Shown: in pieces, positions 36,702-48,589 of the stretch | Layout: each line of letters begins with the position of its first letter | Position numbering within the stretch: the first letter of the stretch is position 1 | Assembly (NCBI RefSeq): GCF_020921035.1 | Contig: NC_063151.1 | Location: 32,122,934-32,186,933 of the forward strand | Direction: 5' to 3' | Source: Rhodamnia argentea | Lineage: Eukaryota > Streptophyta > Magnoliopsida > Myrtales > Myrtaceae | DNA: 64,000 bases | The notes under the pieces: generated by a model | Seen by the model: the letters and a program-made list of their open reading frames with translations, nothing else | The model's database searches: none | Told to the model about the DNA's origin: nothing | Program-made: the position numbers and the translations under genes

Positions 36702-37594
36702 CCAAAACATGAAAACAGGGGAAAATGTCATGTGTCGTCCCTGTCGTTGCTTCCTGAGAAGCACAGTCTGTTTCCTCCTCGATGTATTGTTCATCTATTT
36801 CGAACGTTTATCATCATCTATGTCTCTAATGTTCCAACAGAATACAATGTCTGAGTTTTTCTCACCACCTCTTATCATTCTCTGAGAAGTCATCTTGCCT
36901 ATGTATACCAACAATCTGACCCTCTCCTGCTCAGACACCATTCTCTGACTTTTTTTCCTTTTTTATTTTTCCTAATTTTGTAGTAATGCGCTTTAACTTA
37001 TTAAGCAATCGAAACTCGCACTATATATAACTATTGTCTTACAAATTCACATATAGCTTTCCATTGTTTTTGCAAAGTTCAAGCAAGAACGAAAATTCTA
37101 GCGGAGAAAAAGAAGCGGTTTCTCACGTACTTTGGAAAGTCGAAACAGAGGCGCCCTGTTCCAATTTTCTCGCCATCCTTAAACACTACAAGGCAAACGA
37201 GTAGCATCAGAGCTAAGCACCCCATCAATGACAGAGCTCCAATCATCACAGTCCAACTCGACTGCTCGGGTCTTCGAGAAGAAAGTCACGTAGGATGACG
37301 GATCGCCCGGAATTTGTCTCGTCCCCACGTGCCACTAGCAGATTATCTTTCTTAGTGGGAGTCCCATTCAGGCACGAAACCACCTTAGGAATTTCTTGTC
37401 CACTCGTGGTGGGACATAGAAATGAAAGGACAAAGGGGAAATTTTCCTTCTTCCTGGCGATTGTTTGTTTAAGGTTCACATGCAACTGCAACTGAGGGAA
37501 CAAACTACGTAGGTGGGTCGAGATGTTTTTGAAGACTGTGTGGCTACTCGTTTGACTGGGTTTATGAATATCTAGATTGCCTACATCGGCTGCT
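36702..37594. other. Spacer between the PR-like genes, with an unassigned broken frame
   Basis: On the minus strand, 37503-37260 reads an open frame (TSGQEIPKVVSCLNGTPTKK). A different frame at 37262-37090 continues as EQSSWTVMIGALSLMGCLAL with a strong hydrophobic helix, then VFKDGEKIGTGRLCFDFPKY. The two could be parts of one small membrane protein broken by a frameshift or joined by an unrecognised intron. I do not recognise the family and it may be chance. Confidence 0.25.
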
Positions 37595-37965
37595 GGGAAA
37601 AGTACATTAGAGGTGCCGTAACTTTTGTACGACGTTCACTTGAATGTCATAATTTTCAAAACGTTCACTTAAGTGTCATTGCTATATCGGAACAAAATCG
37701 TTTACTTGAATGCTACAGTAACTTTTCCGACGTGCCACGTCAACTTTCCGGCGTCTACAGTAACTTTTTCGACGTGCTACAATAACTTTTCCGACGTGCC
37801 AAGTCAGTGTGCCGACTGTCACATCAGCTTTTCCGATCGCCACGTCAATATGGCACTTAAGTCAACGATTTTTAAAAGTTATGGCACTTAAGTGAACGTT
37901 TTGAAAGTTATCGTACTTAAGTGAATGCCGTATAAAAGTTATGACACTTCTAGTGTACTTTTCCC
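37595..37965. mobile_element. MITE with ~90-bp terminal inverted repeats, Mutator-like (family B)
   Basis: The left end GGGAAAAGTACATTAGAGGT matches the complement of the right end ACACTTCTAGTGTACTTTTC-CC. The arms share AACGTTCACTTAAGTG. The core has repeated 'taacttttccgacgtgcca' units. The flanks TCGGCTGCT (37586-37594) and TCGGATGAT (37966-37974) match at 7 of 9 positions, consistent with a 9-bp Mutator-type target duplication. No coding capacity. Confidence 0.75.
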
Positions 37966-38118
37966 TCGGATGATAGGAAGATAGACGATTTGAAGGCTTC
38001 TAAGAAAAGTCTCACCTTACGGCAGGGGCGGCCGAGTCATACTAAAAGACTGAAAAGATCATATGAAGATAAAGGTTAAGATCATATTCAAAGTTGTTGA
38101 CTTGAGACTGTTGATCAA

Positions 38119-39223
38119 GTGATGAATTTTTGCCTATTTATATGTTCTCTCTCGTGCTTCAAAACGTGTACCCATGTACGAGCAGAGCGAAAGACGGCGA
38201 GCTCGGAAACTTGTGAGGACAAGTATCGTTCCTACTTGAGTGGAGAAGGAGAAGAGCACACTCACTGGAGATATGGTGCCCCTCCCAACTACGATGCTGT
38301 CAACACTCTCTTTGAACAAGGCCAGACCAAGGTCTGTTATCTTCGATAAAGAGCCGTCGTGATTCCATAAGAGCTAAACTCTCTCGATTTCGCCTCTTTT
38401 AACACAGTTAGTGTACTCATTCATGTAAAGGTGTGGCCACCGGGGTCTCTTGAGGAGAAAGTGCAGAACCTGGTGAAGACATGGGAGATGGAGATGTTCC
38501 ATAAGACCAGATTTCTGGACTACAAGTCTGTCGATCCGCTTCATTACACCATCAGCCTCAATGGTGTGCTACTTTGTAATTGCATAAACAATTATCTTGC
38601 GATAAATGGACTAATTGAAACAAGTTGAAGGATTAACTCCAGAAAAACATTTGGTATTTTAGGAAGAAAGGCTCTGACTCTAGAAGAGAAGAGGAAGCTT
38701 GGGGGGAGCTACAACTCCCTCCTCCAGACCTCGCTGCCCGAGAAGTACAGGTGCTACAACCCGGCCGAGGAGACTGTGGACTCGGCCCACCACGCCTTCA
38801 CGACGGCGTTCCCGCGTGGGTTCGCCCTGGAGGTCCTCCAGGTCTACTCAGGGCCGCCGGTGATCGTGTACAAGTTCCGGCACTGGGGCTTCATGGAGGG
38901 CCCCTTCAAGGGGCATGCCCCAACCGGGGACATGGTGGAGTTGTACGGAATGGCTGTTTTTCAGGTACCCCTAGATATTTGCATCTTTTACCAATTGCGT
39001 TGTTAATACTTCATGAGCCGAATTCTTCATTCACACACATATTTATTTTGCTATTTTTCTTTTCCATGTAAAACAGTTGGACGACCAGGAGAAAGTTGTG
39101 AAGGTGGAGTTCTTCTATGACCGTGGAGAGCTGCTCGGAGGTCTGCTGAAGGGCGGGGCAATAACAAATAGTAATGCTGTTGAAGAGGCTGGTTCAAGCT
39201 GCCCTTTCCTGACGAAAAACTAG
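38119..39223 (+). CDS. Pathogen-related protein, copy 2, standard start codon lost
   Basis: Tandem paralogue of the gene at 35457. Exons: up to 38331, 38431-38563, 38663-38964, 39077-39223. The last three have exactly the same lengths as in copy 1 (133, 302, 147). Counting back the same 138 nt for exon 1 lands on ACG (38194-38196) where copy 1 has ATG, giving TASSETCEDKYRSYLSGEGE. The next in-frame ATG is at 38119, which would add 25 residues (MMNFCLFICSLSCF...). Motifs are intact: PPNYDAVNTLFEQGQTK, FPRGFALEVLQVYSGPPVIV, KFRHWGFMEGPFKGHAPTGD and VEFFYDRGELLGGLL. The protein body is undamaged. Expression therefore depends on the upstream ATG, on ACG initiation, or on an unseen leader exon. 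The end ...SCPFLTKN is normal. Confidence 0.85.
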
Positions 39224-40397
39224 TAGAATGATACAATTAAGCGGAAAGTTGTTGTTTCTGATGGTTTTGCTTTTAGTTTCAGACAATGTACTATTGTCTT
39301 TGTCATTGTCATCATATCAATAATGCTTGGAGTAAAACAATTCCCGTGCACTTCGTTACTTATACATAGGATCCAAAAACCAACCAATGGAAGGCTCATA
39401 TGCACCAGATGCATGCATAAGTGATTAAAATTGGTGATCCAGTATTTAGGATAAGTGATTGATTTCTGACTCAATCCAAGAACTCTCTCAGCCAATTTGG
39501 TTCCAGGGTTTGGAGTTGAAGCTGGGACAGTTCCAAGGCCAGAGCTGGGAACTAACTGTGCCCAATGAATTCCATGTTCCTGAATATCGGCCAAACAGAT
39601 TTATCAGAGGATCAACCTAGAGCAAGAACGGCTAGGCCTACTAGAAGCGGTCATAGGCCCAACCAGATGCTCATTCATTTGGAGTTAGCCAGGTTTTAGC
39701 AGAAAGATTCATACCGTTCCATTTTGAGTGACATCCAAAGTGACAAATCTTGGCATGGTATCTATCGCCCACAATCAAGGACCATAGTACCACTTCTAAT
39801 TCCTATACTGTAGCCTGCTATTCAATGTCATTTCCCATGCATATTTTGTATGTATTCTTGTTTGCTTGCTTACAGCTGACAATTAACATCGATTTCCGAT
39901 AGCCATGGATGGAAGTTCGAAAGGGACAGATCTAGTAGTTGCAACCAAAGGGAAGCTGTCTTCTTTCTGCAAGGCCGTTTGTGACAAGGCCGGCAGAGAC
40001 AAAGTGTGCAATTTCCTTCCTTGGAGTCATCGATTCACTACTCCTGATTGGCTCTCTAAAGAGAATCATCTTGGAATATGTCCAAGTGACAAATTCCTCT
40101 TGAACGTTTGATCTGTTGTCTAGTTCTTTGGACCCTTCCACTTCACCTCTTGGCCGCAATACCATGCAAAATAAGCTTCCTCAGGATGCTGAAGAAACAA
40201 GAGCACAACAAATGCGTGATATGGAAGTATAGGTGATCACAAGAAAGAGATGTTTCACTCTTAACAAATCAGCCAGCAGGATTTTCATGCACAAAATCTG
40301 TAATTTGCTCTTTTTAAAAGAAATTCTCATCTTAAAGCACAGTCCTCTTCCTTCCTCATATCAAGAAGCATACTCTCAGACCTCGATCTTTTTAACT
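39224..40397. other. Spacer upstream of the GH9 gene
   Basis: No convincing gene. A 68-codon frame at 39905-40111 has no family features. The GH9 frame is open upstream of its chosen start (to 40233), but that stretch reads like untranslated leader. Confidence 0.5.
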
Positions 40398-42975
40398 ATG
40401 GCCAGGTCGGACCACTCCATTGGTTCGCCTTCACATAATTCTGCAGTGGATGCAGACGTTAGTTCTGTAAGGTTTGTTCACACATCGGCAGGGCGGATTC
40501 TGCCATCTGATAGCCGGTGGAATTCCATAGAACTCAGCTTCAACCTCTTTCCTCAGTCACAAACCAATGGTTATGAATCTATCCCCTCCAAATTCTCAAA
40601 GTCCTATGACTATGATCTCATTATCACCGATAAGAAACACTTTAAGCGTGTTCTCTACATCGCCACCTCAATAGTACTCGTTGTTCTTGCACTTGTTCTG
40701 CTGGTTCTCTTTCTCCCGCGGAAGCATAAGCATCATGGGCCCTCGAACAATCTCACTCTTGCAGTGAACCAGGCACTTGCATTCTTTGATGCTCAAAAGT
40801 GTAATGATTCTCATTGGGCCAGTTTACATATTGTTTCTCATCCTTTTTACATTTTTAATATAAACCGATGTGATTCTTTCTTCTTCCTGAATCACATTAA
40901 AGTTTCGTCTTTTGCAGCTGGGTATTACCCAAAGAACAGTCCGGTGAAATTTCGAGGAGATTCTGGATTGCAAGACGGGAACGCCACGCAGGCTGGCCTT
41001 TTAGGTGGTTTTTACGACTCCGGGAACAACATAAAGTTCAGCTTCCCAACTGCATACACCGTCACCTTATTGAGTTGGAGCGTGCTAGAATATCACGAAA
41101 AGTATGCTGGTATTGGCGAGCTAGATCATGCGAGAGACATTATCAGATGGGGCAGTAATTACTTGTTGAAGCTCTTTATTCCTCCAAATGTGACTTCGGA
41201 TCCCATCTTGTATTCTCAGGCAAGATTTGACCACTTTCCCTCCATAATCCTTACTCTCATCTGTGGAACTCAGTCGAAATGCTGTTCATCTTTCTTTATA
41301 GGTTGGAGGTGCTCAGAATGATACCGAGGGTGGGGATAATGACACAAGTTGCTGGCAAAGACCCGAAGACATGAGCTATGTAAGACCCGTTTCATCTTGT
41401 GATATTGTGGCGTCGGACTTAGCAGGGGAAGTAGTTGCAGGATTATCAGCGGCATCTTTAGTGTTCAAGGATGAAAAAAACTATGCAATACAATTAACAG
41501 CAGCGGCAGAAACTTTGTTTGATCTTGCAATCAAAGAAGATCCAACAAAACAAGGGACCTACAGCGCGGTTGATGAGTGCAGAGGGGACGCCAGAGCGTT
41601 TTACAATTCAACAAGCTTCAAAGATGATTTGGTGTGGGGAGGGACTTGGTTGTTCCTTGCTACCGGGAATGCGTCCTATCTCGAATACGCTACTCGCAAT
41701 TTCAGTTCGGCCCTGCAAGAGGAAAGGGCTGGCGAGAGAGGGGTGTTCTATTGGAACAACAAGCTCCTCGGCAGCGCGGTGAGTCTAGGAAAACAAACAA
41801 CGCTTTTTTATGCAAAGATTGATTGGTGCTCATGTAATTGTGGATGAAAATTAGGAAGTAAGTTCCAGACGTGTTCTTATAGGTATTGCTTGCGCGAATT
41901 CTCTATTTCCGCGATCTTGGCTACCCTTACGAAGATTCTTTTGCATCATCAGCGAACGTGACCGAGTCAGCCCTCTGCTCATATCTATCGGATCAAAGCT
42001 TCAATAAGACACAGGGTAAAAGTTCTTGAGTTTGCTGTTAATGATGCTCTAGGCAAATTGTCATGTCTATCTGTCTATCTATTCACATTAAAGTGAGCGT
42101 ACGTGGATAAAAAGTCCGCAAAGTTCTCCAGTTTATGGTCCTGAATTTTTCTAATTTCTCTCAGTCTCTTAAACAGGTGGATTGATACTCTTGAAACCTG
42201 ATTCCAGGTCGCCACTGCAATATGCAGCGACTGCGGCATTTCTCAGTAAGCTGTATAGCGACTACCTCAATCTTCTCCGGAGGACGGGCGGGGTGTGCCG
42301 TGACCAGGTATTCTCAGTCCAGATGTTGCAGAGCTTCTCTTCTTCTCAGGTCAGCTTACCCATCAAATAAATTAAGAATGCACTGAGCCCACCATGCGAA
42401 GTGGAAAATTCACTAGCTGAAAAGTTAAAGGAAAACAACGGAGTCAGGGGAATCTTGATGCAATGGCTTCTCGCGCTCATGAATTCGTGCTTTCATCTAA
42501 ATTGGCCACAATAATTTCCTCCTTGAAGGTTAAACAATCATCACCAAGCCTATTTCTGATAATATATTGTTATTTTTGCTAGATTGATTATATACTGGGA
42601 GATAATCCAATGAAAATGAGCTACATAGTTGGCTTCGGAGGCCAGTACCCGTTGCATGTTCATCACAGGAGCGCATCGATCCCGTGGGATGGTCGGAAGT
42701 ACTCGTGCAGCGAGGGAGACAGGTGGCTGCACTCCCAGGACCCCAACCCGAATATTCTTTTGGGAGCCATGGTGGGTGGACCGGACCGGTTTGATCACTT
42801 CATAGATAAGAGGGACAAACCGTGGTTCACTGAGCCGAGCATTGCGAGCAACGCAGGTCTGGTCGCGGCACTTATTGCACATCACAATCCTCCTCGCCAT
42901 CCCGCGGACTCAAGCGGCATCAACTTGGGAATAGATCAGACGGGGATTTTCGAAAAAATCCATCCGCCTAGTTGA
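40398..42975 (+). CDS. Membrane-anchored GH9 class A endoglucanase, KORRIGAN-like
   Basis: KOR-type endo-1,4-beta-glucanase, a type II membrane protein of Golgi and plasma membrane linked to cellulose synthesis. Exons: 40398-40800, 40918-41219, 41302-41778, 41883-42015, 42177-42349, 42583-42975, totalling 1881 nt (626 aa), usual for KOR. The intron at 41220-41301 starts with GC (CAG|GCAAG). The cytosolic N-terminus is followed by VLYIATSIVLVVLALVLLVL (~residues 94-115) and a basic PRKHKHH stretch. The GH9 domain follows: ALAFFDAQKSG, SCWQRPEDMSYVRP, VDECRGDARAFYNS, IDYILGDNPMKMSYIVGFG, HVHHRSASIPWDG, and the acid Glu in FTEPSIASNAGLVAAL. The usual DAGD active-site motif is DSGN here (41016-41027), losing the second Asp. 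A related change may occur in the KOR2/KOR3 clade. I chose the Met of MARSDHS because upstream residues look random. Recalled relatives: At1g65610, At4g24260. Confidence 0.93.
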
Positions 42976-43631
42976 CTTCGTTGGGAATGATACAGAATAG
43001 CACTAACTTTCAAGAGAAGTCAAAGATGAAAGATGGGACTCATAAACTGGTTCTGACTGATTGCTGAGATCATGCGAATGTGGTTTGCATAAATAATGAG
43101 CTTCATGTAAGTTAGGTCTTTCAATCCACCATGTTAACTTTTGAACTTGGCCCCAAATGTTATGGAGAAATGCCTCTGGAAACTCTGCTGTGTTTCACCA
43201 TTTTACAGTTGCCAAATGGAGCAAAAATGAAGCATCATCTATGAGGAGTGGAATAGTTCTAGCTTCAACTGGTTTGATACAGGTGGTCATGCGACGCATA
43301 CACGAAACTTGTGCAGTAGATAGATAACATTATCATTCAGAGTCGATTAAATTGGACATGACAGTCGAAATATTGACGGAAAATGCACTCTGTATATCTG
43401 TAACTTTTGGAGCAAGTAACAGGACTGTACACAAAGTTTCTTGTTCCTTTCACAAGTTCAGCTCTCTCAGAGTCCAAGCGAACTCTGCTCAAGAAGCTAC
43501 CGACCCATGGATGTAATTACAAGAGCAGGTGACGATGCCAGGAGGGGAAAATGAAAAGCACGAAAAAGAAAGTCCAAAACTTCATGACTAGCAACAACTG
43601 TACAAGTCTGGAGGTCCTTCGTCCGATCTCC
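42976..43631. other. Convergent spacer between GH9 and GLTP genes
   Basis: The two genes converge here, so this holds both 3' UTRs. I saw nothing else. Confidence 0.6.
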
Positions 43632-45583
43632 TTAAATAGATTTTAACCTATCCAAGCCATAAAGTTTCTGCAATATGTCAAAGAGATTTAAAAAAAAATA
43701 AGTAATTTTTTTTAAAAGAGTTAAAATCAAGTTGGAAATATGATGAGATGAGATTACCAGGATACTGTGGATCTCTTCCAGGACAGGAGAGATTAACGAA
43801 ATTAAGGTCTGTGCATCCTCTTTGAAGTTTTCGTAGCTTTCATCTTTTGTCTTGAGGAGGTTGATGAATGTTTTTGTTTCGGGCACCAGTTGAAGGGCAA
43901 CCTGTAGATACTTTTATCAATACTGATAATCTGATAAGGATTTGGTAGAAATTACTTCATTAAGCACATAGCGTAAATCGCTAAAACATTTATTTAACAA
44001 CGACCGACTTGATCAATCCTGTCCAAACGTACTATGTAACACGATCAAGATTCAAAGGCTGCACGAACTCAGGAACCATGACTGATTAACCAAGAATAAT
44101 AAAAAAAGTGAAACAACAGATGATCAGGGGATCGATATTACTTTGAAGGCGGCCGAGGAAATCCATCCATGCCACGGTTTTAAGGTGACATTATAGGACT
44201 CCTCCACTGCTTGTTCCATCTTCTGTCCAGGATCCTTAGCTAACCTTTGTAATAAGGCCGCCATCAAGTCCATGGATCTAGTGGAAAACAACCCCGGGTT
44301 ACTTGGAAGTTGAGAATCTTCAACACATCAAGGGATCAGTGCTTACCATGGCAATACCATTGCAAATCAATAGATATTGTGTAAATGAACAAATTTCAAT
44401 AGGGAGTAACTGCTTCTTAGTTATAACAAAATCATCCTATCAAATGCGAGTTACGATATTGGGACTGCTACATGCTGTTAGTGTTGAGCATATCTACTGA
44501 TACAGATCGAGTTGGAACATCACTTGGGCTATGTTCAGTCCTCTTGACGGCCTAAGTGATCTGAGTAACCAAAGAGTAGGGCAAGATCGGATTTACTTAC
44601 CTAGTAAGCCAAACTATTGCTCTGCTGCAGCTGTCACTCTTTCTTGCATTGCCTTCACCTGCCTCTTTCTTTATCATCTCAACCAAATTCGAATACTTCA
44701 ATGGGTCGGATTCTTTGAACAGTTCCACTCGCTACAAACCGAAATGGACAACCGAATTAGGTGAATCTTACGTTCATCTTCATTTGTTTGTGGAAGTGAA
44801 CATAGAATAGTGAGAGATGGAGAAGTTTCCTGGCCTCACCCCCATGAAGGCATGAACCAAACCAGCGTTGAGATCAGAAAACTGATAAATATTCTCAGAT
44901 AGACAATGTCACCCTTGTGTTTGAGTGGACAAAATGACAAAAGAGGACACATCATGGAGCCACAGACCATTTGAAATATGCACACGGGGGGGGTACTTTT
45001 GTCCATGGCGAAAAATCAAAAAGTCAAAGCATGAGGCCTCCACGTTCTGGACAGTACTTTGTCCAATAAGGAAGAGATTTACAAGGCACAACGAACAAGA
45101 AAGCCAAAAACAAGAAGGAAGACAAAAACAAAAAAAAAAAAAAACAAAACAAAACTTTCTATGCGTTCGCTGTTCATTTACCTGAACATTTTGATGGATG
45201 TCTAATCTCAGAACCGCCATTGTTGGGCCAACCTTATCTGCAAAATCACAGAGCAACCGGAAAAGACCGAGTTGACTGATGATTTGCCAAAAGCCTATCA
45301 AGGCAAAAGAAAATAAGAAATTCGGCTTACCAAGAACTTCAAGGACTAAGGAGCAGAGAGAAAGAAAGGGCCCTGTTGGTACATGGAAGGCATCATCACG
45401 CGGCTCGCCTTCTCCATCGCCATTTCTAGCTCTGGTCACGACTGGTTTGAGCTTGACCATCATAGAGACCTCTTCAATGGCGGACTTAATCTCTGACCAT
45501 CTCTCCATCTTTCTCCTTCTCTTGATACCAACCTCTGCTTCCTCTTCTTCTTCTTCTTCTTCTCGTTCTTTTCTCACTTGCAT
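43632..45583 (-). CDS. Glycolipid transfer protein, GLTP2/ACD11-like
   Basis: GLTP-domain protein that moves sphingolipids between membranes; ACD11 relatives control ceramide levels and cell death. Six exons on the minus strand: 45583-45331, 45237-45182, 44731-44601, 44277-44142, 43901-43758, 43667-43632, totalling 756 nt (251 aa) with all phases closing. Motifs are DKVGPTMAVLRLDIHQNVQ, KESDPLKYSNLVEMIKKEAG, CSRAIVWLTRSMDLMAALLQ, VTLKPWHGWISSAAFKVALQ and KLYGLDRLKSI at the end. The lipid-headgroup residues are present: the Asp and Asn/Lys of helix 2, the Trp of IVWLTR and the His of KPWHGW. The N-terminus from 45583 carries a run of eight Glu coded by a (TTC)n tract. A start at MERWSEIK (25 codons in) would give a more usual length of ~226 aa. 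Closest recalled match: At1g21360. Confidence 0.93.
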
Positions 45584-46046
45584 CTCGAGACGGAGTATCT
45601 TCGGCTAGCGAGAGCGAGAGAGCTGAGAAAGATGTGTTTAGACTTTTATGCACATAATGACGGCCTGGGTTATCGAAGGCTTGCATTAGCAAAATAATTA
45701 TCTGGGGTCCCGGCAAGTTTCCGTTTTTCTAATCCCATCATTGATAACGACGTTAAATCTGACCTTGGAGCAATCACCACTCTCTGACGTTTAGTTTCTG
45801 CGAGAGGAGAGAGCCTGCTATTATATATAGTTCGTGCCTATCCTCATCAAGTGATTGCTTGTTCCTGGCAAGAAAGAATCAACCCAGAGCAGAACTCTGT
45901 TTAGGGTATTGGATTCCGAAATCGAATGATATGAAGGAAGCTCAACCATAATAGTATCTGGGTAATTGTTGGATGTTGTAATCTCAATATGGGCCTTTTG
46001 TTTGCCACCATATAATATAGACTTGATGGAGTGAGAAATCAATTTG

Positions 46047-46215
46047 CCGAGTTCCAAAAAATTATTAAAAAAAAGTCTTTAATCTATTGTAATTGGACCG
46101 ATTGAGCTATAAATTTCTTTTTCTGTCAACAAAGTCATGCACATTTTTATATTTGTGTCAATTCAATCAATTTTGATTGAAAATCGCCGAAATGGGGTGA
46201 TCGGTACTGACGCGA
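46047..46215. repeat. Half copy of foldback-like family A
   Basis: Reads AAAGTCTTTAATCTATTGTA, then GTCAACAAAGTCATGCACAT, and CAATTTTGATTGAAAATCGCC, which is one arm of family A. The other arm is missing, so this is a truncated relic. Confidence 0.6.
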
Positions 46216-47554
46216 CCCGTCGCGGCTAGAAGAAGATGGGCCGGGTTGATGAGGGTGAAAAATAAAAGTAAATTCAGATGGGTCCAGATTGCATTCAAGA
46301 GTAATAATTGAGAAGGGAACAAATGATTATGATAATGTTGGATTCATGGTGCGAAGAAAGAAGAGAGGGGAAAAAAAAAAGGGGGCGTGGACAATCGCGC
46401 CTGTTGCAGATTTGAAAGCGTAATGATCTCCCTCTCTCTCTCCCGATCTCGAGATCGAGGGTCCTACTGAGGACTGCGATTCGGAACGAAGGATGAAGGA
46501 TAAAAAGACTCTTTCAGAAAGGAAAAGAGAAAAGGTGTGGGCAAGGATTGATACTCTTTTTTTGAGCAAAGGCCTCCAATGGCTTGAACTTATCGAGAAA
46601 GGGTCAAATTATTTTCCATGGTGTTTTTTTTTGTTGTTGTTGTTGCTGCCTTCCTTTTTTTGGACGTGGACATGTATTTTTCAGACATTCACGAAAAGCA
46701 ACGTCAATTCAGGGACGAAGAAAGAAGAATAATGTCGGAAAGCCTTAGTGGGCGTGTGGCAGCCTGGCGGGGAGAGGACCATCGAGTCCCCCATACGAGA
46801 GAGGATCATATCTTTTTGGCCCCCCGTTTTGAAGTGAAGACCTGATCATGGATCACATCAGGCTACATGATCAGGACTTGTCGAAAAGAACATGTCTTTG
46901 CTGGGTCGAACTTAGGTCCGTTGAGGTTCCATATCATTTGACACGAGCATATGCTCTCGATATCGTCATGCATTGAATTTTAGATCACGAGCCCGATCCG
47001 TTCCGAGCCCATCTAGTATTATCTTTGGTAAAGGTGAGCAAAAAGAATCGATCGTGCAGCGAACTGCCCGGATTAAGATCAAACTGGCCGGTTCAATCCA
47101 GTTCCCATGATGCCGGTCCGGATCCCGGTTCCATTAATATTGAAGCCGGTGATTTTTGAACATAAATTCGTGGCCGCAGCGGGATCTCTGTCTGTACATG
47201 AAGCACACCGAACAATGTTTATGTCTTTCATTGAGACGAACTTAGCATTAGCAACACGTGTTAACCAAAAGAGAAAGAGAGAGAAGAGTTTCTTTTAGGG
47301 GAATCACTAACAAGCTTCTGCTTCTTCTTCTGGAGTTTTTATTAGCCTAAACATATACAAAAAAGTTGTGTCTTTTAAAAGTTTGGGAAGAGACATAGAG
47401 CGCAAAAAGTTTTGTTTAATGAGCGTTGTTAGTTAAATAAAAATCGATGATTGGGGTTAAGTTTGTTTCGATGTCTCCCCTAAATCGCTGTTACATCACT
47501 TTCAAATTACTTATCAGCCTAAATATATTCTCCAAGTTATTGCTTTGAACTTTA

Positions 47555-48200
47555 TAAAAAGGAAATTACTTTTTTCCCGTGCATAACACTAATCTCGATG
47601 CTAAAAAAAAAAAAAATAGAAGAATAGGGTTAAAAAAAGTTAATATTTATAATAAATTTATCCCAAATTATTTTTTTTTATAAAAAATCCCAGACCGATA
47701 CACTTGCGATAAATTTACCTAAATCTATTTTTTTACTACCAAAAATCGTATATCGGTATACCTACGATAAATTTACCCCAAACTTGTACACTTGCAATAG
47801 ATTTACACTCCGTTAGTTTTCTTTTGAAATTTTATCATCGGATTATTGAATTTGATGACACGTACCAATAGCTAGGTGTATCGATTTGGATTTTTACTTT
47901 GTCATAGATGTATCGGTTTGAGATTTTTTGTGATATTAACCCGATTTAACAGAAACTAACAAAGGGTAAATTTATCACATGTGTACCAATTTGAGATTTT
48001 TTATGGCAAAAAAATTTAGTTTGGGGTAAATTTTATCACGGGAGTACCGGTTTGGAGTTTTTAGTGGTTAAAAAAATAGTTTAGGGTAAATTTGTTATAC
48101 GTGGACCGGTTTGCAATTTATTGTGGTCGAAAAAAATAATTTGGAGATAAATTTATCATAAGTGTACCGGTTTCGTTTTTTTTCTGTGATATTAATCCTT
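47555..48200. repeat. Family C: inverted arms made of ~65-bp tandem units
   Basis: The right half repeats a unit of about 65 bases containing GGTAAATTTATCAC, GTGTACCGGTTTGAG and TTTTTTGTGG, with starts near 47966, 48030, 48090 and 48150. The left half (47640-47815) carries the complement (CGATAAATTTACC, ACTTGCGATAAATTTACC, GATACACTTGCG). The two halves meet around 47820-47880. No reading frame spans it. Confidence 0.7.
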
Positions 48201-48589
48201 AAAAAACAATAAATGATTTTTTTTAACGTTATTCTTGACTATGTTACCTTCTTTGTTAAGTTTTATAAATGGATCTGAAGCTTAAATAATCGGTTTCACT
48301 TGCTTCAAATCCGTCACGCCAAAAATCAAAATCGAGTCTTGTGTCAAATTGAACCGAAATGGAGAAAAACAAAATTTCATATGTTTTTGTTTTTTTGGCC
48401 TTTCCCTAATTTTGCACTTCCGTCCTACGAAGTACGAAAATTATTTTCGGCGAGAAATTCCTAAATTCTAACTCCTAAATCCTTCTCTTCTTACCAAAAC
48501 ATACTGTAAGAAGAGGGACATTTCGTTTCATCGTCTTTCTGCCCTGTTCGATCGATTCCTTGCGTGTTGGAGAAAAGACAGAATTTTCC

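Larger units (their letters stand above)
45584..48589. other. Repeat-rich spacer
   Basis: No gene was recognised. It holds a half copy of repeat family A (46047-46215), T-rich and purine-rich runs near 46370 and 46625, and the family C inverted/tandem repeat (47555-48200). The AhpC-like promoter lies in the last few hundred bases. Confidence 0.55.
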
